Source: Coix lacryma-jobi var. lacryma-jobi (taxonomy: Eukaryota; Streptophyta; Magnoliopsida; Poales; Poaceae). From it: 64,000 nucleotides of DNA. This document shows positions 20,672 to 33,200 of the stretch, piece by piece. Numbering within the stretch: position 1 is the first letter of the stretch; each line of letters begins with the position of its first letter. The position numbers and the translations under genes are program-made. The notes beneath the pieces were generated by a model. It did not search any database, was not told where the DNA came from, and was given only the letters and a program-made list of their open reading frames with translations. The DNA lies in the NCBI GenBank assembly GCA_009763385.1, contig CM019831.1, forward strand, positions 86,835,845-86,899,844, given 5' to 3'.

Positions 20672-23600
20672 AAGTTACTAACCATTTCTTATAAAAGTGT
20701 GGATACACCTCCTTTAAATAGTCTTCTGTTTCCCAAGTAGCATCTCGATCATCTTGTTCACTCCAAGATATTTTATATTGCTTTACTATTCTCCCGCGAG
20801 TTACTCTTTCTTTTTTATCAAGCACCCGGCACGGCTTCACTGAGTATGTGAGATCGGATTGTAACTTTATACTGGCCGGTTGTACTTCTTCTTCTAGTAC
20901 TCGAAGACACTTCTTTAATTGTGACACATGGAATACAGGGAATATAGCCTTCAAGTGTTCAGGCAGTTGTAGCTGGTAAGCTACTTCTCCCCTCCTTTCC
21001 ACAATCTTGTACAGCCCCACAAACCTTGGCGCTAACTTCCTTTTTACGCCAAAGCATCTGACACCTTTCATGGGTGACACTTTCAGATAAACATAATCAC
21101 CTTTGTTGAATTCCAGCGGTTTTCTTCGCCTGTTGGCATAGCTCTTTTGTCGAGACTGCACAGTTGCTATATGTTGTTGAATTATTCTAACTTGTTCTTC
21201 TGCTTCGTTAATGAAGTCAATTCCGTAGTATCGACGTTCTCCTGGTTCAACCCAATTCACCGGTGTCCTGCACCTTCTACCATAAAGGGCTTCAAAAGGT
21301 GCCATTTGTATGCTTTCTTGGTAACTATTGTTATATGCAAATTCTGCTGAAGGTAACCATTTCTCCCAAGATCCTTTTGCTGAAATCACACAGGCTCTCA
21401 ACATGTCCTCCAAAACTTGGTTCACTCTTTCTGTTTGCCCTGATGTTTGGGGATGATAGGAAGAGCTACGGACTAGCTTTGTACCTAACTCCTTCTATAG
21501 TTTCTCCCAAAATGGTGCAGTAAACTGCGATCCATGATCCGAAACTATGACCTTGGGTATACCATGTAGTTGAACAATTTGATTGATATAAGTCTCTGCA
21601 TAGTCTGGTGCTTGATAACAGGTTTTAACTGGTATGAAATGAGTGGTCTTGGTGAGACGATCAACTATCACCCAAATTGAATCATTTCCCCTCTGGGTGG
21701 TTGGCAAACCGGTGATGAAATCCATACTCACTTCTTCCCATTTCCACTCAGGTATTGGTAATGGTTGAACCGTTCCGGCTGGCTTCAGGTGAATAGCTTT
21801 CACTCGACCACACGTGTCGCACCTGGCTACATAAGCGGCAATTTATTTCTTCATCTTGGTCCACCAAAATCTTGGACGCAAATCTTGATACATCTTTGTG
21901 CTTCCAGGATGAATGGATAACTTAGAGAAATGAGCTTCATCCATGATCTAATTTTTGAGCTCTCTGTTCTTGGGTACTACTAAGCGCTTGTCAAACCATA
22001 AAACTCCCTTGTCATCAATCTGAAAATGTTTTATTGGTTCAGTCACGGCTTTTAGCTTCTCCTTAATATGATAAATTCCCTTGTCTGTTGTCTGTCCTTC
22101 AAGAATCTGATCAACTAGGGTGCCTTGCAGCCTGATGTTGTGCAGAATTACAAGGTGTTCGAGACTAAACTCATCTTCTGGTAGTAACCTCAAGTTGTTG
22201 CAGTGTGATTTCTGGCTTAAAGCATCGGCAACTACATTTGCCTTTCCTAGATGATAATGTATCTGCAAATTGTAATCCTAGATTAGTTCAATCCATCTTC
22301 TTTGCCTCATATTCAGTTCAGGTTGAGTGAAGATATACTTGAGACTCTTGTGATCGGTGTACATATTACAGACGTTACCAAGCAGATAATGTCTCCAGAT
22401 CTTCAGAGCGTGCACCACAGCGGCTAACTCCAAATCATGTGTAGGATAGTTTATCTCATGTTTCCTCAATTGGCGTGAAGCATAAGCAATTACTCTGCCC
22501 TCTTGCATAAGGACACAACCTAAACCAACTTTCGATGCATCACAAAAGACATCAAAAGGCTTCTTGATATCAGGTTGAGCTAAGACAGGAGCAGTGGTCA
22601 ATAGTTCCCGCAGGGTACGGAAAGCTATTTCACACTCCTCTGTCCAATCAAATTTTTGGTCCTTTTGGAGCAAGCTTGTCATTGGTTTTGTAATCTTGGA
22701 AAAGTCGGGAATGAATCGACGATAGTATCCTGCTAAGCCAAGAAAACTTCAAATTTCACCAACCAAAGTAGGAGCTTTCCAATCCATCACTTCTTGCACC
22801 TTACTGGGGTCCACAGAAATTCCATCTTCTGATAGAATATGACAAGAAAATGCACCTTCTTCAACCAAAACTCACATTTGCTAAACTTAGCATAAAGCTT
22901 ATGTTCTCGGAGACTTGTCAAAACAATCCTCAAATGTTCTGCATGATCGTCTGCGTTCTCAGAATATATCAGAATGTCATCAATGAACACTACTACAAAC
23001 TTATCCAATTCCGGCATGAACACTGAATTCATCAAACTCATGAAATATGCTGGAGCATTTGTCAATCCAAAAGACATGACAAGATACTCGTATAGTCCAT
23101 ATCTGGTTGAGAAAGCAGTCTTTGGGATATCTTGTGGTTGAATCCTAATCTGGTGGTAACCTGATCTCAAATCAATCTTGGAAAACACTTTGGCTCTGGA
23201 TAACTGATCAAACAGAATATCTATCGTGGCAACAGATACTTGTTTTTAACTTTCACGGCATTGAGCGGCCGATAATCCACACGCATCCATAACGACTTAT
23301 CCTTCTTCTTAACAAACATCGCTGGACAACCCCATTCAGATATACTTGGTTGAATGAATCCTTTGTCGAAAAGTTCCTTGATGTGGGTCTTGAGTTCAGC
23401 TAGCTCATTGGGTGGCATACGGTAGGGCCTTCTAGAGATTGGTGCGGTTCCAGGTAGAAACTCAATTGCAAATTCCACTGCCCGCTTGGGCGGTAATCCT
23501 GGTAATTCATCTGGGAAGACATCTGGGAAATCACAGACGACTAGGATCTTAGACAGGTCTTCTATAGACAAAGTGCAAGATAGATCAACACAGTCAGCAC

Positions 23601-24093
23601 CTCGGGGAAGAGAGATGCGTAGCTTGGTATTTGTCCTTCCATCAGATAAGGTAAGAGTCCTATTCGCAGTGTCTAACACCGCATTCCACATACTCATCCA
23701 ACTCATACCTAGGACTGTATCCATACTTAGTCCTGGCAGAACTACTAAATTAGCTCCAAATTTGTACCCTCCAATGTCGATGGTCGCATTACAAACCATC
23801 TGCCTAGATAACACGCTACTCCCCACGGAGCTTACGCGAAACCCATAATCCATTTCAGACATCTCTTGATTATGCTTTTGTGCAAATGCTTTGCTCATGA
23901 ATGAGTGTGATGATCCAGTATCAAACAAAACAACTGCAGGATGATGGTTAACAAGACACATACCAGCGGTCAAGCTCTCCGGCACGAGCTTCTTGAGTAG
24001 TCTTGTTGTGCAGACGTGCGGGGTAGTCAGCTTATTGCTTCTTTGGGTGCGGGCAATACCTTGCGAAGTGCCCCTCTTGGTTGCAGTTAACAC
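20670..24093 (-). pseudogene. pol of element C (protease-RT-RNase H-integrase-chromodomain, multiply broken)
   Basis: Fragments in minus-strand order: protease with FDTGSSHSFM and start of RT (24093-23221); RT with FIDDILIYS (23188-22787); RT end/RNase H with CDASKVGLGCVLM (22682-22278); RNase H end and integrase N-terminus (22268-21948); integrase core with SMDFITGLP (21803-21495); integrase end (TER motif region), then chromodomain with YKISWSEQDDRDATWE (21425-20670). At least six stops or frameshifts separate them, so no functional polyprotein can be read. The normal stop at 20670 lies just before the hairpin. Closest relative in the window is B. Confidence 0.92.
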
Positions 24094-25045
24094 AGGGTCC
24101 CCGAACCAGAGGTTTCCCTCCTGTCGAACTGCTCTGACCTCCTCGAGCTTGGGTAGCGGCTATCTTGTATGGCCTTTGATTGCGTTGAGCTTGTGGTTGA
24201 CCTTTCTTCTGTGGCGGCCTGAAACGTGCCCCCGGCGCTGGTGGTTGATACAAGGAACGCTAAGCTGGTGGTCCCCTAGGTTGAGATGGTCCTGAATCAA
24301 AAGTCCTCTTCCGGGCCTTACTTGCAGCATGCTTATTGTTGTGGTTCTCTTGGATCAAGCAATCACTGATGAAGTCATTAAAGACAGTACGAGAAGAGGT
24401 ACCGACTGATTTTCCCATTTTGGTGTTCAAGCCTCTCTTGAAACTAGCAATCTTTTTAGCATCTGTGTCCACGAACTCTGGAGCATATCGGGACAAGGAG
24501 TTGAACACGTGGTGATATTCAGTGACTGAGCGAGTTCCCTGTGTCAAGCTCATGAATTCTGCCACTTTCATCTGAGTCAAGCCGGGCGAAATATAATGCC
24601 CTCGAACAGCTTCGGTGAACATCCTCCTAGTGACAGGCGTATGGGCAGGATAGGTAGTGCGGTGATGCCCCCACCAAATTCCGGCTGGCCCCTGCAGCTG
24701 ATGTGCAGCATATTCTGCCTTTAAATCTTCTGTGAGTCTGAGCAACCGAAACTTCTGTTCCATGGTATGCAGCCATTCTTTTGCCTCTAGAGGTTCAGTA
24801 GCTTCCTTGAAAATGGGTGGCCTGGTATCCAAGAAATCCTTGAAAGAACAATACTGATTTGGTTCAGGACGCTGGTGGCCATGTGCCAAGTTCTCTCGTA
24901 GCAAGGCTTCAATGTTGCACTGGCTTCCCAAAAATTGGGCGAAAAGCTACTCAGGAGTGGCTGGTGGAGGAGGTGGTGGATTGCGGTTATCCCTGGGGTC
25001 CTCATTTCCACCACTACCGCCAGCTCTACTACGAGTTGTCGTCAT
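24032..25045 (-). pseudogene. gag of element C
   Basis: ATG at 25045 (MTTTRSRAGG), directly after TACATGTAG. An in-frame TAG follows a Pro-rich segment (at TPE). The capsid domain is open to 24260 (DTRPPIFKEATEPLEAKEWL), then a frame change leads to the zinc knuckle CVNCNQEGHFARYCP at about 24053-24097. Particle-forming protein, inactive as read. Confidence 0.85.
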
Positions 25046-25396
25046 CTACATGTATTAATAGCAAGTGATCATTAGGCGAAGTTGCAATCATTGTAGAGAA
25101 CAATAAACCATGCCAACTGAATTTATTCGGAAAACGAATTTGCCAAACAATCACAGAGGCATAATAAATTTCAATCCACATCGCAGCATCACATAATAAG
25201 ATTGCTTCGTACATAACATGCAAAAGCCAACACAAACATCCATAGTTTTGCCCATACATACGGGACTTTCCAAATGTCTCGCACCGCATGCACATAAGTT
25301 TACGACTCGTTCTTACATCTAGCCCATAACAAAAGCAAAAGATCGGGCTTGCCAACATACACAAAAGAACGCTAAGCTCTAAACATATGGACTCAA
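25046..25396 (-). other. Spacer between H3-like ORF and gag in C
   Basis: About 350 bp non-coding. Its gag-proximal end is an AG acceptor-like site (TACATGTAG). Nothing else recognised. Confidence 0.4.
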
Positions 25397-25576
25397 CTAG
25401 TCTCTAGCGACGTCGCCATCATCATCATCATCACTAGACACATCCGAAGAACCACTAGAAGAGCTACGCGGATCCGGGTCTTCCTGAGGAAAGATGGGAT
25501 TCCTCTCATTCTCCCTGCGGTGGATCTCCTCATGCAAGCGGTCATTGTAATCCAGCAGGTAGTGAAGTTGCAGCTC
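25397..25576 (-). pseudogene. C-terminal part of the H3-tail-like ORF of C
   Basis: Open minus-strand frame from the B insertion point to a TAG at 25397-25399. It is helical and charged (LHEEIHRRENERN), then Ser-rich and strongly acidic (SSDVSSDDDDDGDVARD). The N-terminal part is 15.8 kb away at 41376-42208 because B landed inside this ORF. The frame would carry across the insertion if one TAGGT copy is discounted. The acidic end parallels the ORF of B. Confidence 0.75.
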
Positions 25577-25581
25577 TAGGT
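25577..25581. repeat. Target-site duplication of B (left copy, TAGGT)
   Basis: TAGGT abuts the left end of B and recurs at 41371-41375 at the right end. A 5-bp duplication is standard for LTR retrotransposons and proves a single, unrearranged insertion. Confidence 0.95.
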
Positions 25582-28500
25582 TGTGACGGAACCGTCCTGA
25601 TTATAAGAGCTCAAGTATTATCTTAGCCAAATCCGTCTGACTTCGACTGATACTTGAACCCATACAACCCCGGTAGTCCAGAAATCTCGAAGGATTTCTA
25701 ACACCATACATCATACAAGATCGCATCGTTCAAGGATTACATTCGTAAAGATACATCATAACGAAAACGAAACCAAATTTAAAATATCAGAGTGCGAATT
25801 TAAAACAGAGTTATTACAATACCGAGTTTAAAAGTGCGGAAGCTGAAATAGTTTAAAGCACGACCACCACACACGTGGTCCAAATAAACACTGTATGATA
25901 AAACCAACTCACACAACTCACTCTTCCCTTTTTAGATAATGTGCCACTAGAAGTCTCAGACCATCAAAAGAAAAAGGGAAGCTTCTGGACGACCCTGCCC
26001 TGGGCCTACTCCTCATCACCTTCCACTGGGTAGAGGCAGTGCTTACAATAGCCGAAGTAGACCTGGCCATCTGCAACAACGGGATAAACCCTGAGTACGG
26101 GAATGTACTCAGCTAGACTTACCCGTCCAACTAAAAATAAAGACTCCAAGGTATGCAAGGTCTTTGGGGTGGAGCTGGGATCTTTTAGTTGCGAAAAGCT
26201 CAATTTCAGATAAGAGGTAATTGATGATAAAGATGAGCTGCCACTTTTAGACCTATTCCTTAATTCTAGCTTTTTCACCTGTACTAGAGCACTCACTTGA
26301 ATCTATCAATCAATAATATAACCATATCCAGTTGACTTATCCACATTTTAGTTGAACCTTTTAAACATCACATGGAGTTGTATCATGGTGAAGCTCGCCA
26401 TAGTTTCCCACTAACCGGGGGAGACGGCGACTCGAATCGAATTCCAAACCAGCTGGTGAAAGACCTTTAATACCAGCCCACACTTTCCCCGTCGGGTCCA
26501 TGCATTGGGCAACCGCTCGATGCTTGTTCGTGGCGGTAATCGTCGCGGCTCACAGCACGGACCGCCCAATTGGAACCTGGCGATGGCCTCACGCGGCAGA
26601 TCGCAATTTCCATACTAGAGGGCATGACACGGGTTGAGACCGGCCCGAACAGGTTCTAACCGGCTTTGGGGTCGATGATTACGGCACCGACATATCCCTA
26701 AGTAAAAGGGCGCGTTCAAAAATGAACGAGGGCCAACATCGATACAAACCTACACGATCCAACGGACGGACTGCCCCAAGTTTCCAAACTTGTGTCTTGC
26801 CTTCCAGTTGACCGTATTTCACTACAACTCAGGTTCTTTTTCACGATAGCAAATATAGCCAACCGTGATTCAGTAACTACCCATCAGGGTATTACGGAAA
26901 CATTCTTAACTACCACTTTTATTAAGCAACTAAGCAATTCTACATTAAAAATAAGTAACAGGATAACAAGGTAGATATTAATCAATAACCAAGGAATGGT
27001 AATGCAGCAAGTAGGATTCATTCCAACTCCTAACCTAATGCATCACAATATAAAAGGACTCAAGTAATTTAATTTGCAAAAGATAGGAGGCTTAATATGC
27101 TCCGGGGCTTGCCTTGGGTGAAGATCGAGGCCTCGTGGGAGGGACACTCGGGCAAGTTAGTGTCGCAGGCGGGGTCGGCTTCCTCGGCTTGTTGGAGCTC
27201 CGGGATCTGCTGCTCGGCGTTTGTCTCTGGCTCCTGGTCGGGCTCCGGAGGGGTCGATCCTATTGCATGCGACGATTAATAAATAATTACAATGCGGGTG
27301 CAAGATGTGTGGTATGAAAAGAGCATTTCTTGCAAACCAACAAACCCAACTTGTTGAACCACTTTTGACATTGAGGTAAATACTTATTTAATTCATAAAA
27401 CAAAATCCATTTATTCACCTTTTTCTTATTTAATAATTCAAAAGAAACTTAGGTTTGAACTGCAAGTGCACTTTTCTGGACTCAGAAAAATCCACGAAAA
27501 TTCCAGAAGGCAAACAACAGTTGCTGGACTCCACTGAACTGCAGAACTGCAGATATAAAAATGACAAGCAAACTGCCCAAAAAGGTCCTTTGAACTAGCT
27601 CCTCATTCAAAATGTGTCAAACAGCAGATTTCATAATTTTCCTGGCTTCTTCTACTCATACACATTCTACTGTAGAGAACTTGTGGCCAGAGCATAAACA
27701 TACAAGCCTACACAAAATAAACAAATTTATTCCAATTTAAACCGTTTGAACTACAACCCTACTGGGAAAGGGTGCTAAACTCAATTTCACATTTTTTCCA
27801 GATTCTACTCCATAATTCATGTTCATCAAGAAAGTTTCATGAACAGAAACATTATATTATTTCTTACATGAATTTCCAAAGGAAAACACAGAAAAGTACA
27901 TTTGTAAAGCAACTTCAGATTTCTCCATACAACAGCTCATGCTTGCATTTTCCTTAGCTTGGACATGGCACTCAGAGACTACACCATTTTTCCCATATTT
28001 TATTTTGACATATAAAACACCTTAACATTTATTCTAAGAAATCAGCCAAAAAGGACTTTTAATCATAACAGTAACTTTTTCTACATAAACAGTGCATCAT
28101 ATATTTTTCACAGGTGTAAAACAGGTTACTGAACTTACACAAAATTTTCCAGGAAATATCTCAACAATAAAACACTTATTTCCATTTATCACAACAAAAG
28201 CATATAAAATGAAATAAATAAAAACAGTAAAATAAACTTCTACCAAAAATACTTTCATATTTTTCCATGATAGATCTACTCATAAACAAGCTAGCAAAAC
28301 TGAAAGTACTCCATTTGGACTTTTGAAACGAGCTACACAAAAATAACAAGCATCTCTGGAAAATAAAACCCTAAAAGAAAAACATTTGAAATCTCCCGGC
28401 TGCCCTGCGTGAACCCGGTCCATAGACCAGCGAGTGGCTGACGCGCGGGGCCCGCGGGTCAACGGGACCCACCTGTCAGAGAGAGGAAACAGGGGAGAAT

Positions 28501-30200
28501 GGTTGACCGGCGAAAGCTCGTCGACGGTGAGGTCGCCGGCGGTGAGGCTAGGCTCGATAGATTCGGCTCGACGAGGTGCATCAGGCGGTGGGTTCGGCTA
28601 GGCCAGAGGGTGACCGAAGCGTGCCGGCGGCGAGCGGTGGCGGATGACGGAGGCGGCGACACACGGCTACGCCGTTTCCGGCGGTCGCCTGTGACATTGA
28701 GGCAGGCAAAGGCTTACTCGAGCCCTAGGGAGGCTATCGGAGGGCTCGGCTTGGTTCGGGAAGCTCCGAGGAAGCTTGGCCACGCGAGCGGCCATGGCGG
28801 ACGGTGGCGGGGCTCGGCGAGGCCGTGTCCGGCGGTCGACGGCCAAATTGGGAGATGCACTAGCTCGAGTGAACCCTAGGGAGCAAGACTACGGGGTTGG
28901 TTTGGCTTGATTGGCTCCAGGGAAGCTTGACCGCGTTCATGGCCGCGGCGGCGCCCATGGCGCTCGGCCGGAGAAGATAGGGAGGCTAGCGGACGGTAGC
29001 GACCTCATGGAGGCGTGTTCTCACCTTGCCTTGGCCTGATGAAGCTTGACGACGAGGAAGAGGGGTGGCGAAGCTTGGGGTGGTGCGGAACGGGCGCGAG
29101 CTCCTTTCGGCGGCGAACGAAGACCGAAGGGGGCACCTCATCCTCTGGCAACGGTGGGGCTCGGCCGGTGTTTCTTCCGCGCGCACCGCGTGTGCGGGGC
29201 GAAGGCGGAGCGGTGGCCGAGGTTAATCGGCCGGAGGTGGACGGTGAGGGTCGGAACGGCGGGGTGCGGGTGGTGGTGTCGAGCGGCGGCGAGCAGCGTG
29301 GTGCTCGGCGTGTTCGCGGGAGAGAGAGCGGGGCTGGCGAGAGCGAGGGGGGCGCGAGTGAGGAGTGAAAGAGAGAGGAGTGCGGGCGCGCGGGGTTTTG
29401 GTCGTCGAAGCGGCGGACGGCCGGTCGTGGCGGGGGCCATGGCGTGGCGTGTGGCGGGCGACGGCGCGGCGAGCGAGGGTGGCACGGCAGGCGAGGTGAG
29501 CGCGGAGTGGGCGAAGCCGATCGCTTGCGTGATCGAGCGGAGAGGATCGCGCGGCGATAGGGCGAGCGGGATACGACGCAGGGTTCGGGTGCCACGCGGC
29601 AGGGCGGCCGGCGTACGGCGCGGCCGCGGGTCGGCGAGCGGCGCGGCGAGCGCGCGACGCGCGCGCGGGCGCGGGCTAGCTGGGCCGAAAGGCCGAATGG
29701 GCCGGAAGGGTTGGCGCCGGGAAAAATCGTTTTCCTTTTTTCTTTTTCCAAATTCTTTTCAAACTTTGACCATTCAAAACAGTTTCAAAAACTCCAAACT
29801 AGGTTTTGACCCAAATATGAAAGTTGCTCAAAATAATTTTCTCTACAACTTTCATATAAGACACTTTTTCTGAAAACCATTTTTGTAACCTCTGCATAAA
29901 TAAAGCCAATTTTAAAGCATAAAACATTTTTGTTTCACTCATTTTTGTTTGACAAACTATCTTGAACCAAGTCAAAACTCCAACATGAAAAACACTCTAC
30001 TCAATATTCTCTATTTTATAAAATTATTTGCCAAGGCAAGAATCCAATTAAATCACCAAGTCAAATAGAAATCCAAATCCAAATAAATAAACAAAAGACA
30101 AAAGCACTCCTATGCACATGAAATGATGCAATGCATTGCTTATGCTTTCTTAGTAGCTAATTTCAGTGCCTAATGCAGTGCTTGACACTAGGGTGACACA
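25582..30200 (-). repeat. 3' LTR of B
   Basis: Reverse strand begins TGTGTCACCCTAGTGTCAAGC and ends GGACGGTTCCGTCACA. Near-identical to 36750-41370. Composition (plus coordinates): an AT-rich block about 29730-30200 (U3), a GC- and CpG-rich block about 28420-29720, then AT-rich sequence. Arg/Pro/Gly-rich ORFs in the GC block on both strands are composition artefacts. Confidence 0.95.
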
Positions 30201-33200
30201 ACCCTTCCCCCCTTAAAGAAATCTCGTCCCGAGATTTGAGTTACGTACCGGTCTTTATAAAAAGCGGGGTAATTTACGCGTAAGTACTCCTCTGTTTCCC
30301 AAGTCGCATCGTTGGGTCCGTGATTGCTCCAGAGAATCTTGTAAGTCTTCACCGTTCGGTTACGAGTTTCTCGGGTCTTGGTGTCCAAAATCTCCTTGGG
30401 CTGCTCGTAGTACTTCAGATCCGATCTGATGGTGACGTCTGGAACCCGAACTTCTTCTTGTTCTGGAACTCGAAGACACTTCTTCAACTGTGATACATGG
30501 AACACTGGGAAAACTGTGCTCATTTCTGGGGGTAATTGTACTTCGTATGCCACTTGTCCCTTCTTTGCTATGATCCGGTAAGGTCCCACATATCGAGGTG
30601 CTAGTTTCTTCTTAATTCCAAATCGTTGGACTTTTCTCATAGGTGAGACCTTAAGATACACATAGTCTCCTACTTGAAATTCCAAGGGTCTTCTTCGAGT
30701 GTCAGCATAACTCTTCTGTCGGGATTGTGCCACTTTGATATGTTGTTGTACTATTTGCACAATCTCTTCAGTATCCGTCACGTAATCTGACCCATAGAAT
30801 CCTCGATCTCCTGACTCAACCCAATTTACTGGGGTTCTGCATCTTCGTCCATACAAAACTTCAAACGGTGCCATCTTTATACTTTCCTGATAGCTGTTGT
30901 TATATGAAAACTCGGCAAGGGGTAACCATTTTTCCCACGACTCTCCTGAAGATAGAACACAAGCTCTTAGGATATCTTCTAGAATCTGATTTACTCTCTC
31001 CGTCTGTCCTGCAGTTTGGGGGTGATAGGCGGAACTTCTTACCAACTTAGTTCCTAGCTCTTTGTGCAACTGTTCCCAAAAACGTGCTATGAACTGGGGT
31101 CCTCTATCAGAAACAATCCTTTTTGGAACTCCATGCAATCTGAAGATATTCTGAATATACAGGTCTGCATACTGGTGAGGGCGGTGCGTAGTCTTAACTG
31201 GTATGAAGTGAGCCACTTTAGATAACCGATCCACGATAACCCAGATAGAATCATTTCCTTTTTGAGTAGTGGGAAGACCTGTGATGAAATCCATACTAAT
31301 TTCTTCCCATTTCCACTCTGGGATTGACAATGGTTGAAGCAGTCCGGCAGGTCTCAGGTGTATAGCTTTTACCCTGTAGCAAGTATCACATCTTGCAACA
31401 TAAGCTGCAACTTCTTTCCTCATCTTTGACCACCAATACCTGGTTCTCAAATCCTGGTACATCTTACTGCTCCCTGGGTGAATGGATAACCTTGAATTGT
31501 GAGCTTCATTCAAAATTCTTTCTTTCAGCTCTGTGTCCTTAGGAACAACCAACCTCTGGTTATACCACAAGATTCCCTGTTCATCAGTCCTGAAGTTCAA
31601 AGAACTACTGGTTTCCATCCTCTTCTTAATCTGACAGATCTCTTCATCGGTCTTTTGTTTCTCGATGATGTCACTTTCCAAGGTACACTGAAGAGTGATG
31701 TTGTTCACCATAACGGGGGGCATAAGGTTAAATCCATCTTCCAAAAGTGGTTGTAGGGAGTTGCAATGAGTCTTGCGACTTAAGGCATCGGCTACAACGT
31801 TTGCTTTTCCGGGGTGGTAATGCACTTCAAGGTTGTAATCCTTAATTAATTCTAGCCATCTTCTCTGCCTCATGTTCAGCTCTGGCTGGGTGAAGATATA
31901 CTTCAGACTTTTATGATCCATATACACATGACATAGGTTTCCCATAAGGTAATGTCTCCAGATCTTGAGTGCATGCACGACGGCTACTAATTCTAAATCA
32001 TGAGTGGGGTAATTCTCTTCGTGTGGTCTCAACTGACGAGAAGCATAGGCGATAACTCTTCCATTTTGCATGAGTACACACCCAAGTCCAATCTTGGATG
32101 CATCACAAAACACATCAAAAGGTTCCTCCAAGTTTGGCTGAGCCAGAACAGGTGCGGATGTCAACAGCGTTCGCAGAGTGCGAAAAGCTGTTTCACACTC
32201 TGGAGTCCATTCGAACTTCTTGTTTTTCTGCGTTAAACGGGTCATAGACTTGGCTATTCTTGAAAAATCCAGAATAAACCGACGGTAGTATCCGGCCAAA
32301 CCCAAAAAACTGCGTACCTCATGTACGGTAGTGGGTGCTTGCCAATCCATAACTTCTTGTACCTTAGAAGGGTCCACAGAGATTCCTTCCTCTGAAAGGA
32401 CATGACCAAGGAAAGGTACCTTCTTCAACCAAAACTCACACTTGCTGAACTTAGCATACAACTTGTGCTCTCTAAGCCGGGTTAGAATGACTCGTAGATG
32501 CTCAGCATGATCCTTCTCATTTTCAGAGTATACCAAGATGTCATCGATGAACACTACAACAAACTTATCCAACTCTGGCATGAAGACCGAATTCATTAGG
32601 TACATGAAATGTGCCGGTGCATTGGTCAATCCAAAAGACATAACTAGATACTCATAGAGTCCGTACCTGGTAGAGAAAGCTGTCTTTGGTACATCTTCTC
32701 TTCTGATCTTAATCTGATGGTATCCTGACCTCAGGTCGATCTTGGAGAATACTTTCGCCTTTGACAACTGATCAAACAAGACATCGATTCGGGGTATGGG
32801 ATATTTGTTCTTTATAGTTACTGCGTTAAGCGGTCGGTAGTCCACACACATCCTTAAAGTTTTATCCTTCTTCTTCACAAAGATAGCGGGACATCCCCAA
32901 GGTGACGAACTAGGGCGTATCAAACCCTTATCCAAAAGTTCTTGCAACTGAACCTTAAGCTCTGCTAACTCTTTAGCGTGCATTCTATACGGTCTCCGAG
33001 ATATGGGTGCTGTTCCAGGGATTAACTCTATAGCAAACTCCACATCCCTATCTGGCGGTAGTCCAGGCAACTCATCAGGAAAAACATCTGGAAACTCACA
33101 CACTACTGAGATCTCAGCTATCTGTTTTGCGGTGATATTGAACAACACTCCGATCTCATGGGGGTTTCGAGGTAACCTGAACCGAAAGGTAGACCCACTA

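Noticed and set aside
28459..29873. Many overlapping Arg/Pro/Gly-rich ORFs on both strands (also 39622-40979)
   Set aside because: They lie in the GC-rich block of both B LTRs, overlap in several frames, and show composition-driven sequence without domain signatures.
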